A stretch of 64,000 bases of DNA, taken from the NCBI RefSeq assembly GCF_900476375.1, contig NZ_UPPP01000116.1:124001-188000 (forward strand). The letters run 5' to 3'. Numbering within the stretch: position 1 is the first letter of the stretch; the number at the start of each line of letters is the position of its first letter. Positions 1 through 8,285 of the stretch are shown piece by piece. Position numbers and translations under genes: made by a program. A model generated the notes under the pieces. The model was given only the letters and a program-made list of their open reading frames with translations. It had not been told where the DNA came from and searched no databases. The DNA comes from Allolucifera butyrica. GTDB taxonomy: Bacteria > Bacillota > Negativicutes > Sporomusales > UPPP01.

Positions 1-32
1 GGTCAGGCGTAGTGACGATTCCAAAATTAAGT

Positions 33-70
33 AATTTTATTATACTGCATCTGCCATAAAAGGTAAATCG
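33..70. repeat. 38-bp direct repeat, copy 1
   Basis: This stretch is about 84 percent identical to 846-883. On the minus strand both copies can be read as nearly the same peptide (FTFYGRCSIIKL here, FTFFGRYSIMKLL in the other). They look like two decayed copies of one sequence, perhaps an old gene fragment. No function can be assigned. Confidence 0.5.
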
Positions 71-314
71 ACCCTGCGAAGAAGGCGCTGTTTACAATGT
101 TCATACTTGCAATTATCCATGGAGGTGAAAAATCGAGACACTGATGGTATGAATGAAGACGGCACTTTATAAGTGTGAACATTATGAAAATTACATGTGT
201 AGATTTCTTCCATTTAACCACAGGAAAGCCATCGGTTGAGAATACCATGTAATCTTATGGGTACCCGAATTCATACCGATGAAGGGATTAGGGCGAATTT
301 GGGCTGGCATAGGA

Positions 315-352
315 AGGGGGGGTTGTCGACAAGCAAGATGTTGCGGGGGAGA
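315..352. repeat. REP-like palindrome remnant
   Basis: The run GGGGTTGTCGACAA followed by CAAGATGTT matches the right half of the REP units at 9899-9946 and 21679-21720. The GTGTCAAGG left half is missing, so this is a truncated member of the REP family tied to the RAYT gene at 15535. Confidence 0.5.
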
Positions 353-397
353 TTTCTTAAACCCTCGGGATAAAAAACAGCGTTTTTGGAGGTAAAA

Positions 398-670
398 CTA
401 AAGGCAAAGTACCTTGTCTATCCATTTCAATGCTTCCGGAAATTTGGTAATTGGTTCTCGCTGCTCAAAAGGTAAGCTTCTGCTTACTTCAAGCAACCTT
501 TTTAAATCTGGTTCTAGTTCAGAGGCAGTTTCACGGGAAAAATCGGCAAGAGGTATATCGAGAAATGTACAAATTGCATCTAAAGTTTCTAATGAACTCT
601 GAGCTGCTCCTATTTGTTCAGCAAGCATAGTTGCTATTACGAGCTCAAAGGAGGTGATGAACGATCCCAT
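398..670 (-). pseudogene. C-terminal remnant of an XRE-family regulator
   Basis: The 90-residue reading frame contains SSLETLDAICTFLDIPLADF, the pattern that follows the recognition helix in Cro/CI-type HTH proteins, and then an acidic helical tail. The DNA-binding helix-turn-helix itself is missing, and no ribosome site precedes the first ATG (at 670 on the minus strand). I read it as the back half of a broken regulator gene. A perfect AGGAGGTGATGA lies at 650-661 on the opposite strand but opens only a few codons. The flanking sequence also looks decayed. Confidence 0.5.
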
Positions 671-845
671 AATGGGTAATTGTACAAAGAAGTGCTAACT
701 AAAAGCCTATCTGGCGGAAAGTGGGGTGAGAATACTAGGACTTAAAGTTTGAATTGAAGAATTTTGGGTGCGAAATGGACAAGCAGCATGCATCGATACC
801 AAGCAACATGCTGTTGTAGTTTAGTGCGCCCTGATGACGTTTTAG

Positions 846-883
846 CAATTTCATTATACTGTATCTGCCAAAAAACGTAAACC
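846..883. repeat. 38-bp direct repeat, copy 2
   Basis: Partner of 33-70, in the same orientation. With it and the XRE remnant, the first 950 bases look like gene debris. I see no intact gene between 1 and 996. Confidence 0.5.
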
Positions 884-996
884 TATCTGGTAACGGGTAT
901 TCACTATTATATAGGAGCCGTGAATATGAGCAGTCATTGAAACAAAACAAGCACCGTAAGTGATAAAATGGCTCAAATATAGGGGAGGCGGAATCA

Positions 997-2334
997 ATGG
1001 GTATATCGAGTCAGGAAGAAGTGGTTTCTTCGTCGTTTATTCCTAAGAAAAGAAGTTTAGCGGAACGGGCGGGCATGACGGAAGAAGAATGGCGCCAGGC
1101 GATCCGTTTCGACGGAACGGACTGGGGCTGGGTCATCATGAGCATCGGCATGGCGATCGGGGCCGGCATTGTCTTTCTGCCCGTACAGGTCGGGCTCGTG
1201 GGATTATGGGTTTTTCTTCTTTCCTCAGTGATCGGTTATCCGGCCATGTATTTATTCCAGCGGCTGTTTATCAACACCTTGGCGGCTTCGCCGGAATGCA
1301 AAGACTATCCCAGTGTGATTTCCGGCTATCTGGGGAAAAACTGGGGGATTTTTCTTGGGGCGCTGTATTTTATTATGTTGGTGATTTGGGTCTTCGTCTA
1401 TTCGACGGCCATAACCAATGACAGTGCGTCCTTCTTGCAATCCTTCGGCGTCACAGATGGATTGCTGTCCCAAAATCCGTTTTACGGGTTAGCGCTGATT
1501 TGCTGTTTAGTGGCGATGGCCTCGCGTGGCGAAAAGGTTCTGTTTAAGATTTCGACCGGTATGGTGCTGACTAAGTTGCTGGTGGTGGCTTTTCTCGGTG
1601 TGGCCATGGTCGGCCGCTGGAATTTAGCCAACGTTGGCGTTATGCCACCGTTGGGAACGCTGACCCGGGACACCATTGTCATGCTGCCGTTTACCTTGAC
1701 TTCCATCCTGTTTATTCAAAGCTTAAGTCCTATGGTTATTTCCTACCGGTCTCATGAAAAATCGATTGAAGTTGCGCGCTACAAGGCAATGCGCGCCATG
1801 AACATTGCCTTTGGCATCCTGTTCGTGACGGTATTTTTTTATGCCGTGTCCTTCACCTTATCCATGGGACATGACCAGGCGGTGTCTGCATCCAAGGCTA
1901 ATATATCCGCCTTGGCGATGGCGGCGCAGGGCCAGGGAGCGCAATCGGTTAAAATATTCAGTTTGATTCTTAATATTTTTGCCGTCATGACTGCCTACTT
2001 CGGTGTCTATCTGGGATTCCGGGAAGCCTGCCAGGGGATTGCCATGAACCTGCTGTCAAGAATCATGCCGGAAAACCGGATTAACAAAACGCAGGTACGT
2101 TATGGCATCATGCTGTTTACGGTGCTATTGTCGTGGAGCGCCATTGTGCTGAATGCGCCGGTGCTTAGCTTCACGTCGATCTGCAGTCCGGTGTTTGGTT
2201 TGGTCGGCTGTCTGATTCCGGCCTACTTGGTTTATAAAGTACCCTTTCTGCATCAATATAAAGGACTGGCCTTAAAGATTATTATTTTCACGGGTATATT
2301 GCTATGCGTATCGCCGTTCCTGGCATTTTCGTAA
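997..2334 (+). CDS. cyuP: Cysteine/serine permease of the HAAAP family, CyuP-like
   Basis: The 445-residue inner-membrane protein has about 11 hydrophobic segments after a roughly 40-residue polar N-terminus. The first, with GMAIGAGIVFLPVQVG, is the usual HAAAP (SdaC/TdcC/YhaO) opening. It should import a small hydroxyl or thiol amino acid with protons. The next gene encodes a cysteine desulfidase, the same pairing as E. coli cyuA-cyuP (yhaM-yhaO) in reversed order, so L-cysteine is the likeliest substrate; serine or threonine remain possible. The ATG is preceded by GGGGAGG at a good distance. The gap to the next gene is 59 bases, so the two are probably cotranscribed. Confidence 0.85.
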   Translation: MGISSQEEVVSSSFIPKKRSLAERAGMTEEEWRQAIRFDGTDWGWVIMSIGMAIGAGIVFLPVQVGLVGLWVFLLSSVIGYPAMYLFQRLFINTLAASPECKDYPSVISGYLGKNWGIFLGALYFIMLVIWVFVYSTAITNDSASFLQSFGVTDGLLSQNPFYGLALICCLVAMASRGEKVLFKISTGMVLTKLLVVAFLGVAMVGRWNLANVGVMPPLGTLTRDTIVMLPFTLTSILFIQSLSPMVISYRSHEKSIEVARYKAMRAMNIAFGILFVTVFFYAVSFTLSMGHDQAVSASKANISALAMAAQGQGAQSVKIFSLILNIFAVMTAYFGVYLGFREACQGIAMNLLSRIMPENRINKTQVRYGIMLFTVLLSWSAIVLNAPVLSFTSICSPVFGLVGCLIPAYLVYKVPFLHQYKGLALKIIIFTGILLCVSPFLAFS

Positions 2335-2393
2335 GTGCAAGACCGTTATGAAACGAATTGGTGAATTAATACATAGGGGGAGGAGCGTTAACT

Positions 2394-3689
2394 ATGCAAA
2401 CCGAGTGGAAGCCTGTATGGGCTGAGATGATCAAAGCCGTAAAAAAGGAGGTCATTCCGGCAGTCGGCTGTACCGAGCCGGTGTCCCTGGCCCTGGCTGC
2501 AGCGATAGCCGCCAGGAGACTGGGGAAGCCGGCGGAGAAAATCGAAGCCCGGGTTTCAGCCAATTTAATGAAAAACGGAATGGGCGTAATGGTACCGGGT
2601 ACCGGTATGCCCGGATTATACATTGCCGCCGCCGTCGGGGCACTGGGCGGCGACCCGGACGGCCAGTTGGAAGTACTGAAGCGCCTGACGCCGGAGCAGG
2701 TCGAAGCAGGCAAGAAAATGGTGGCGGAAGAACGGGTGCACCTTGCCGTTGCCGAGGTGCCGAACGTTTTATATGCGGAAGCGCGGGTTTTTAGCGGCCC
2801 CGATTGGGTCCGGGTTTGTATTGCCGACGAGCATACCCGGGTGGTCCGGATCGAACAGAATGGAGAAGAAATCTATCAGCGGCAAGAGCAGGCAACGGAT
2901 GATGACAATACAGCGTACTCCTTAGTCGGAATCGGAGCCCGGGATGTATACGATTTTGCCACGCAGGCCCCGCTCACTAGGATCGGCTTTATCCGGGAGG
3001 CGGCGCGGCTGAATGATGCCATGGCGGACGAAGGAATGAAGGGCGGTTATGGACTGCATATTGGCGCGACGCTCAAGCGGCAAAGCGAGGAAGGGTTTCT
3101 GGCGGACAGTCTGGTGACGCGAATCGTGATGCGGACGACCGCCGCATCGGATGCCCGCATGGGCGGGGCATCCCTGCCCGCCATGACCAATTCGGGATCG
3201 GGCAATCAGGGCATTGTGGCGACGGTGCCGGTCAGCGTGCTTGCCGCCGCTCTGAGCGCAGACGAGGAAAGGCTGACGCGGGCGTTGTTGTTATCCCACA
3301 TGATGGCGATTTATATTCACGGCAAACTGCCGAAGCTTTCGGCATTGTGCGCCGTATCCACCGCGGCGATGGGGGCGGCAGCCGGCATGGCCTGGCTGTT
3401 GAGGCAGGATTTTGACACGGTGAGTATGGCGATTTCCAATATGGTAGGGGATCTGGTCGGGATGATTTGTGATGGAGCCTCCAATAGTTGTGCCATGAAA
3501 GTGTCTACGGCGGCTGCGGCGGCGTGCAAATCCGTGCTGATGGCGCTCGAAGGGACCCGGGTGACCGGTTATGAAGGGATTGTGGCCGACGATGTAGACC
3601 GTTCCATAGCCAATGTGGGTGAGTTGGCCTGCAAAGGCATGGTCCAAACGGATGACCAGATTTTACAGATTATGTTGAACAAGGTATAG
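2394..3689 (+). CDS. cyuA: L-cysteine desulfidase, [4Fe-4S] type, CyuA-like
   Basis: This 431-residue cytosolic enzyme belongs to the UPF0597/CyuA family, which splits L-cysteine to pyruvate, ammonia and sulfide without PLP. C26 in VGCTEP matches the proposed catalytic cysteine. C319, C359 and C366 have the same spacing (40, then 7) that I recall for the cluster-binding cysteines of the Methanocaldococcus enzyme (282, 322, 329). All four are present, so it should be active. Substrate would come through the permease just upstream. A GGGGGAGGAGCG ribosome site precedes the ATG, and a hairpin terminator at 3727 ends the unit. Sulfide could feed Fe-S or methionine synthesis, and pyruvate central metabolism. 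Confidence 0.88.
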   Translation: MQTEWKPVWAEMIKAVKKEVIPAVGCTEPVSLALAAAIAARRLGKPAEKIEARVSANLMKNGMGVMVPGTGMPGLYIAAAVGALGGDPDGQLEVLKRLTPEQVEAGKKMVAEERVHLAVAEVPNVLYAEARVFSGPDWVRVCIADEHTRVVRIEQNGEEIYQRQEQATDDDNTAYSLVGIGARDVYDFATQAPLTRIGFIREAARLNDAMADEGMKGGYGLHIGATLKRQSEEGFLADSLVTRIVMRTTAASDARMGGASLPAMTNSGSGNQGIVATVPVSVLAAALSADEERLTRALLLSHMMAIYIHGKLPKLSALCAVSTAAMGAAAGMAWLLRQDFDTVSMAISNMVGDLVGMICDGASNSCAMKVSTAAAAACKSVLMALEGTRVTGYEGIVADDVDRSIANVGELACKGMVQTDDQILQIMLNKV

Positions 3690-3726
3690 GAGCTAGAACG
3701 GATCAATCTTAGTGGACAACGGGAAA

Positions 3727-3765
3727 AAAACTCCCAGCCTATTAAGGGCATGGGAGTTTTTGTAT
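3727..3765 (+). terminator. Rho-independent terminator after cyuA
   Basis: AACTCCCA and TGGGAGTT pair around a short loop with extra GCC/GGC pairing, followed by a T run. Confidence 0.8.
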
Positions 3766-3861
3766 TATGGAGAAAACGTCTATAACTTACGTTTAGTAGG
3801 TTATGGGCGTATTTATTACATTATTGTGAAACCCACAAGCTTTTCTTTTTTTTACGTGAAC

Positions 3862-3893
3862 TTGACCCGAATAAAATCAGAATATGCTATAAT
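3862..3893 (+). promoter_or_regulatory. Promoter of the type I toxin gene
   Basis: A consensus -10 TATAAT (3888-3893) with an upstream TG (extended -10) follows TTGACC at 3862. The spacer is 20 bases, longer than ideal. A start near 3900 would place GAACGGTTAGC (3911-3921) at the 5' end of the message. Confidence 0.6.
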
Positions 3894-3947
3894 ATTTTTG
3901 GGTTGTTTGGGAACGGTTAGCACTCCCTTTTAAGAAAGGGGGTGATT

Positions 3948-4025
3948 ATGATATCAACATTTGAGGCTATGTATCTTATGATAGCGTTTGCAACGCTTGT
4001 TGTTTTAATCATAAAAAAGAAATAA
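3948..4025 (+). CDS. Holin-like type I toxin peptide, 25 residues
   Basis: The peptide MISTFEAMYLMIAFATLVVL ends in IIKKK. It has a short N-terminus, one membrane helix and a basic tail. The TFEAM-LMIAF core is characteristic of the small 'putative holin-like toxin' family of Firmicutes. A strong AAAGGGGGTGATT ribosome site sits just upstream. Such peptides insert in the cytoplasmic membrane and stop growth unless an antisense RNA blocks them. Here an antisense promoter faces the gene at 4142-4170, its predicted transcript overlaps the last codons and the 3' untranslated region, and the message has pairing 5' and 3' ends. The gene is too short for routine gene calling. Confidence 0.8.
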   Translation: MISTFEAMYLMIAFATLVVLIIKKK

Positions 4026-4135
4026 CCGCTCCCAGCCAAGGAATTGCGGTTATTCTTTAGTAACCCGATTTAGGCTAACCGTTCCCGGTTAGACAACCTA
4101 CGGGGCTGGCGTGCTTGCAACACGTCAGTCCTTTT
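4012..4135 (-). ncRNA. Predicted antisense antitoxin RNA
   Basis: A consensus promoter at 4142-4170 on the minus strand would start an RNA near 4135. Reading leftwards it has a stem-loop near its 5' end (4106-4128), then the 9-bp hairpin 4021-4054 followed on this strand by TTTCTTTTTT, a good terminator. The roughly 120-nt RNA would pair with the last codons and 3' end of the toxin message, as in BsrG/SR4 and TxpA/RatA pairs. Its existence is predicted from promoter and terminator only. Confidence 0.65.
4021..4054 (-). terminator. Terminator of the antisense RNA
   Basis: AATAACCGC and GCGGTTATT pair perfectly over 9 bp. The T-rich tail lies on the minus-strand side (4013-4020), so it terminates the antisense RNA. 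On the plus strand no U run follows. Confidence 0.7.
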
Positions 4136-4137
4136 AT
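4106..4137 (+). terminator. Terminator of the toxin mRNA
   Basis: CTGGCGTG pairs with CACGTCAG (one G-U) and is followed by TCCTTTTATTTA. It would end the toxin message right at the start site of the opposing RNA. Confidence 0.65.
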
Positions 4138-4141
4138 TTAT

Positions 4142-4170
4142 ATTGTACCCATTTTGAAAAGAATATTCAA
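4142..4170 (-). promoter_or_regulatory. Antitoxin RNA promoter
   Basis: On the minus strand TTGAAT (4165-4170) and TACAAT (4142-4147) are 17 bases apart, a near-consensus vegetative promoter pointing into the toxin 3' end. It is closer to consensus than the toxin promoter, as expected for an antitoxin. Confidence 0.7.
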
Positions 4171-4313
4171 GTATGCGCGGCTGTTATTCTTTTGCTGAAC
4201 CTGTCTCCGCGTGCCCGTGTGTTTTTTTCATTGATTGATATTCCCTGAGTTTATATAATTAAATTATAAATTTAAAAGTAAAAGAGTGTACTCATGAACA
4301 TGGGAGGTGGCGT

Positions 4314-5165
4314 ATGAATATTACAAACATGGTAAAATACTGTGACCGCTTAACTCCGGCTGAAAATCAATTTGCCGACTATGTTTTACGGCACCGGGAA
4401 GAAATTATAATGAGTACAGTGGAAGACCTGACAAAACAGACCTTTGTGTCCAAATCTTTGATTCATCGGTTTTGTAAAAAAATAGGATTAAGTGGCTTTA
4501 ATGAACTTAAGGTTAAATTAGCCCAGGAAGCCGCTATGGAAAAAAGCGGCGAAAGAATTGATGTGAATTTTCCTTTTTCACCGCAAGACAGCCAAAGAGT
4601 TATTGCGCAAAAGCTGCTGGGGCTTTACGAGGAAACGGTGGCCGATACTCATAAATTTATTGATTTTGAAGAGTTGAGAAAAGTGGTTCTCGCTTTGCAT
4701 AATGCCCGGACAATTGATGTATATACCCATGCCCATAATATTAGTATTGCTGAAAATTTTCAAGATAAGATGCTTTCCATTGGGCGTGTGGTGAATTATG
4801 CGGAATCCTTTTACAAACAAAGAAGGCAGGCAATGGTGTCGGATAAAACGCATGTGGCTATTATTATGTCGTATTCAGGCCGGGCAACCTTTATCCCTAA
4901 TATCGTGAAAATATTAAACGGGATGAGTATTCCGATTATATGGATCGGGCGGGCCGGAAATACCGAGATGGCCGGTTCGGTAAAATATCATTTATGTATC
5001 AGTGATAGAGAAAATTTTCGTTTGCGTCTGTCACAGTTTGCCTCGCATATTGCCATGCAGTATGTCATGGATTTGATTTTCAGCTGTATTTTTAAAATGA
5101 GCTACGAAGAGAATATAAAGTTTATACAAAATACGATCAATATCATAGACGATCGCGGGATTTAA
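4314..5165 (+). CDS. RpiR/MurR-family transcriptional regulator
   Basis: The 283-residue protein has an N-terminal HTH_6 domain (about 1-77, with VSKSLIHRFCKKIGLSGFNE as the recognition region) and a C-terminal SIS sugar-phosphate domain (about 105-250). RpiR proteins sense phosphorylated sugars. It precedes a PTS/GH4 operon in the same direction and is separated from it by its own terminator, the arrangement of a dedicated regulator such as B. subtilis GlvR. The ATG follows GGGAGGTGG. A dyad at 5234-5261 is its candidate binding site. The DNA is AT-richer than the cyu genes upstream. Confidence 0.85.
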   Translation: MNITNMVKYCDRLTPAENQFADYVLRHREEIIMSTVEDLTKQTFVSKSLIHRFCKKIGLSGFNELKVKLAQEAAMEKSGERIDVNFPFSPQDSQRVIAQKLLGLYEETVADTHKFIDFEELRKVVLALHNARTIDVYTHAHNISIAENFQDKMLSIGRVVNYAESFYKQRRQAMVSDKTHVAIIMSYSGRATFIPNIVKILNGMSIPIIWIGRAGNTEMAGSVKYHLCISDRENFRLRLSQFASHIAMQYVMDLIFSCIFKMSYEENIKFIQNTINIIDDRGI

Positions 5166-5179
5166 AATTAGTAAAAAAA

Positions 5180-5212
5180 GAGACTGTGTACTTTTACACG
5201 GTTTCTTTTTAT
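5180..5212 (+). terminator. Terminator after the rpiR-type gene
   Basis: An 11-bp stem (GAGACTGTGTA with TACACGGTTTC, two G-U pairs) closes a tetraloop and runs into TTTTT. Confidence 0.75.
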
Positions 5213-5233
5213 TTTCCTCAAATAAAATTCGTA

Positions 5234-5261
5234 TTTGAAAAAGAATTCAAAAAGTTTCAAA
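5234..5261 (+). promoter_or_regulatory. Candidate RpiR operator
   Basis: TTTGAA and TTCAAA form a perfect 6-bp dyad with a 6-base centre, followed by a further TTTCAAA half-site. It lies between the regulator and the GH4 gene, where an operon operator would be. The assignment is by position and symmetry only. Confidence 0.4.
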
Positions 5262-5388
5262 AATATACCGGAAAGAGAAGGAAAATTAGAAAGAGATGTT
5301 TCTGTTTGTTCCTATATTATTGCTCCTAAAAAATTCGCTGCTTATACTTAAAGTGTAAAAAAGATAAAAGCTAAAGGGGCAAATAACG

Positions 5389-6789
5389 ATGAAGAATGGA
5401 ATCAAAATTGTTACGATAGGCGGCGGCAGCAGTTATACACCGGAGCTTATGGAAGGCTTAATAAAAAGATATCCGGAGTTGCCAATACGCGAAATTTGGC
5501 TTGTAGATATACCCGAGGGGGAAGAAAAATTAAACATTGTCGGTGCGTTGGCGAAGCGTATGTGGTCGGCGACTCCCTATGATGTAAGAATATACCTGAC
5601 CCTAGACCGGCGGGAAGCCTTGAAAGATGCGGATTTTGTTACCACACAGTTTAGGGTCGGACTTTTGGATGCGCGCATTATAGATGAAAGAATCCCGCTG
5701 TCACATGGCATGTTGGGACAGGAAACGAACGGAGCCGGCGGGATTTTTAAAGCTTTTAGAACCATACCGGTGATGAAAGCGATTATTGACGACATGCGTG
5801 AGCTATGTCCTGAGGCCTGGTTGATTAATTTCGCTAATCCCAGCGGTATGGTGACAGAGGCGGTCATAAAACATTTTGGATGGAAAAAATGTATTGGTCT
5901 TTGTAATGTGCCGGAGATTGCGATGATGCGAGAACCGGCTGTAATCGCCCAAGAAAGAAAAGATATGCATTATCGTTTTGCGGGATTAAATCATTTTCAT
6001 TGGCATAAGGTATTTGACTCGAATGGAATGGATATAACCCGGGAGCTGATTGCGCACATAAACGATAAGGACGGCGGTACACCGGCCAATATTTATCAGG
6101 CTGAATTTCCTTTAGAACTTTTGTATTCAACGAACTTACTGCCGTGTGGTTATCATCGGTACTATTACATGAAAAAGGAAATGTTGCAGCACAGTTTAGC
6201 GGAATTCGCCAAAGGAGAAACACGGGCCGAGCAAATGAAGAATGTGGAAAAGACCCTGTTTGAGTTATATAAAGATGAGAATCTGGCCAGTAAACCGGCA
6301 GAGCTGGAAAAGCGGGGCGGCGCATACTACAGCGATGCTGCCTGCACCTGTATTCATGCAATACACAATGACAAGAAGATTCATATGGTAGTAAGCACAG
6401 TAAATAAGGGGGCGTTACCGTGTCTTGCCCCGGATTCTATCGTTGAAGTTTCGAGTATCCTATCCGCTACGGGAGCAGAACCGCTTGCCTGGGGAGAAAT
6501 GAGGGCTCACGAGAAAGGCTGGCTGCAGCTCATGAAAGCCATGGAAGAATGTATTATTGAAGCTGCAATTACGGGCGATTATGGCATGGCATTAGAGGCT
6601 TTTACTATGAATCCGCTGGTAGATAATGGGGCAGAAGCGAAGGCGGTTTTAGATGAACTCTTTGTAGCGCACGAAAACCATCTTCCCCAGTTTGCCGCCA
6701 AAATACGTGAGTTGAAAAAGCAAGGGGTAGTCCCTAAAGACCCGGTGGCAGCAGAACTGATAGCTCAGAGAAACGGAGGAAAGATATGA
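5389..6789 (+). CDS. GH4 6-phospho-glucosidase (NAD+, Mn2+ dependent)
   Basis: The 466-residue cytosolic enzyme opens with IGGGSSYTPEL, the NAD-binding loop of glycoside hydrolase family 4. C172 in CNVP and H202 in NHFH are the metal-binding pair. In this family CNVP/CNIP is typical of 6-phospho-beta-glucosidases (CelF, LicH), while CDMP marks the alpha enzymes, so a phosphorylated beta-glucoside such as cellobiose 6-phosphate is the better guess. It would cleave what the PTS genes downstream import. It is the first gene of a tight operon: its stop overlaps the next start (ATGA). Confidence 0.85.
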   Translation: MKNGIKIVTIGGGSSYTPELMEGLIKRYPELPIREIWLVDIPEGEEKLNIVGALAKRMWSATPYDVRIYLTLDRREALKDADFVTTQFRVGLLDARIIDERIPLSHGMLGQETNGAGGIFKAFRTIPVMKAIIDDMRELCPEAWLINFANPSGMVTEAVIKHFGWKKCIGLCNVPEIAMMREPAVIAQERKDMHYRFAGLNHFHWHKVFDSNGMDITRELIAHINDKDGGTPANIYQAEFPLELLYSTNLLPCGYHRYYYMKKEMLQHSLAEFAKGETRAEQMKNVEKTLFELYKDENLASKPAELEKRGGAYYSDAACTCIHAIHNDKKIHMVVSTVNKGALPCLAPDSIVEVSSILSATGAEPLAWGEMRAHEKGWLQLMKAMEECIIEAAITGDYGMALEAFTMNPLVDNGAEAKAVLDELFVAHENHLPQFAAKIRELKKQGVVPKDPVAAELIAQRNGGKI

Positions 6790-7664
6790 CAAGTTACCGG
6801 TTGAAGAACGAATATATCACGGTAGCAGTAAATCGTTTTGGCGCAGAACTAAAATCATTAGTATCCAATGAAACCGGCCGGGAATATCTTTGGCAAGCAG
6901 ACCCGGCGTATTGGCGGCGAACATCGCCCGTGTTGTTTCCGGTGGTGGGGCGGCTTAAGCAGAACAGTTACCAATACCGGGGAAAAACCTATCCGATGAT
7001 GCAGCACGGATTTGCCCGGGATAAAGAATTTACCCTTTTGGAACAAACGGATAAGACCCTTCATTTTATGCTGGAAAATGATGCGGCGACAATGACAATA
7101 TATCCATTTGATTTCCGCCTGATTATCGGCTATGAGATTGTAGGGAAAAAGGTTGTTGTCAGTTGGCGGGTTGTAAATACGGGAGATAAAACGATGTATT
7201 TTTCTGTCGGTTCCCATCCGGCGTTTATTTGTCCCTTCGATAAAAACGAGAGACAATCGGATTGTTTTTTGGCTTTTGATACGTCCGGACCGCTAGTTTA
7301 CCACCATATCGGCAAGGAATATCTCTATCAAAATCAGGAGTATCCAATAACGTTGAAAGAAGGAGCCCTTTCCCTGGAAGAGCATCTTTTTGATTTGGAT
7401 GCGTTACTCTTCGAAAATTATCAATTTCGTCAAGTATCGCTTTTAAATAGTGACAAAAAGCCATATCTGTCGGTAAAATTTCATGCTCCGGTGGTGGGGA
7501 TTTGGTCTCCGCCCAAAAAGAAGGCGCCTTTTGTATGTATAGAGCCCTGGTTCGGACGGTGCGATGCTGAAAATTTTGAGGGAACTCTTGCGGAGCGGGC
7601 ATATGGAAATATGCTGGCGGGAGGCGCGGAGTTTGGGGCTGAATATACCATTGAAATTATGTGA
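6786..7664 (+). CDS. Aldose 1-epimerase family protein (LacX-like)
   Basis: The 292-residue protein has the mutarotase-like beta-sandwich pattern: NRFGAELKSL near the N-terminus, then FPVVGRLK, QHGFARD around residue 75 and VGSHPAF near 142. It should interconvert anomers of a sugar or sugar phosphate released by the GH4 enzyme. It overlaps the upstream gene by 4 bases, and its stop lies just before the EIIA reading frame, so translation is probably coupled. The closest familiar relatives (LacX, YihR/YeaD-type) have poorly defined substrates, so the exact sugar is open. Confidence 0.75.
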   Translation: MTSYRLKNEYITVAVNRFGAELKSLVSNETGREYLWQADPAYWRRTSPVLFPVVGRLKQNSYQYRGKTYPMMQHGFARDKEFTLLEQTDKTLHFMLENDAATMTIYPFDFRLIIGYEIVGKKVVVSWRVVNTGDKTMYFSVGSHPAFICPFDKNERQSDCFLAFDTSGPLVYHHIGKEYLYQNQEYPITLKEGALSLEEHLFDLDALLFENYQFRQVSLLNSDKKPYLSVKFHAPVVGIWSPPKKKAPFVCIEPWFGRCDAENFEGTLAERAYGNMLAGGAEFGAEYTIEIM

Positions 7665-7708
7665 AAATAGAAAACATTGGGAAGAGAAAAAGGAAGGAGG
7701 TGTTTACT

Positions 7709-8191
7709 TTGTTTGGAGTGTTTAAGAAAAGAAAAGGGGTGTTATGCGCCACACAGAGCGGTTCGATCCTGGTGCTGGAAAACGTTCCGGACCCGATGTT
7801 CGCCGGTAAGATGTTGGGCGACGGTTTTGCCGTATTGCCGGCCGCTGCGGAAGTTTACGCGCCGGTGAGCGGGGAGGTCGTTTCCGTATACGACGGTTCC
7901 TTTCACTGCTACGGTTTGCGTGATGAAAATGGCGTAGAGGTTCTTGTCCACATTGGAATCGACACGGTTCATCTCAAAAACGGCGAGATCACGCCCAAAG
8001 TCACGCAAAATCAAAAAGTCAAGGCAGGCGATTTAATTGCCGTAGTCAATCTGGAAAAAATCAAGTCGGCGGGCATTAACCTACATACAATGACGATTAT
8101 CAGCAATCTAGAGAAGGTAAAATCATTGCAACTGCAAAAAAAGAATGCCGTCACGCACGGCGAAGCGGTTTTGGAGTACACGCTTGTATAA
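7709..8191 (+). CDS. PTS glucose-family EIIA component
   Basis: The protein has the EIIA-Glc/Crr fold with FAGKMLGDGFAV, then H66 in SFHCYG and H81 in LVHIGIDTV. The two histidines are 15 residues apart, as are H75 and H90 in E. coli EIIA-Glc; H81 is the phosphate acceptor. The frame could begin at a GTG at 7661, but an AAGGAGG site lies 8 bases before the TTG at 7709, which also gives the normal family length of 160 residues, so I chose TTG. It would relay phosphate from HPr to the EIICB protein next door. Confidence 0.87.
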   Translation: MFGVFKKRKGVLCATQSGSILVLENVPDPMFAGKMLGDGFAVLPAAAEVYAPVSGEVVSVYDGSFHCYGLRDENGVEVLVHIGIDTVHLKNGEITPKVTQNQKVKAGDLIAVVNLEKIKSAGINLHTMTIISNLEKVKSLQLQKKNAVTHGEAVLEYTLV

Positions 8192-8285
8192 AATAAAGCG
8201 TATTTCATTCGTTATGCCTATGCCATTATTTTTTTAATGCCTACTTAAAAGTTTTATTAATCTAAGAGGAGATGAATGATGAATT

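Larger units (their letters stand above)
3911..4084 (+). other. Long-range 11-bp complementary arms in the toxin mRNA
   Basis: GAACGGTTAGC (3911-3921) is perfectly complementary to GCTAACCGTTC (4074-4084). The arms flank the whole toxin frame, so the 5' and 3' ends of the message can pair. Such pairing is known to hold type I toxin mRNAs in a translation-poor form. The pairing is seen in the sequence; its role here is inferred. Confidence 0.65.

Noticed and set aside
648..698. Perfect AGGAGGTGATGA ribosome site on the plus strand opening a short peptide
   Set aside because: It gives only about 14 codons in decayed DNA with no promoter or terminator; the match is probably a relic.
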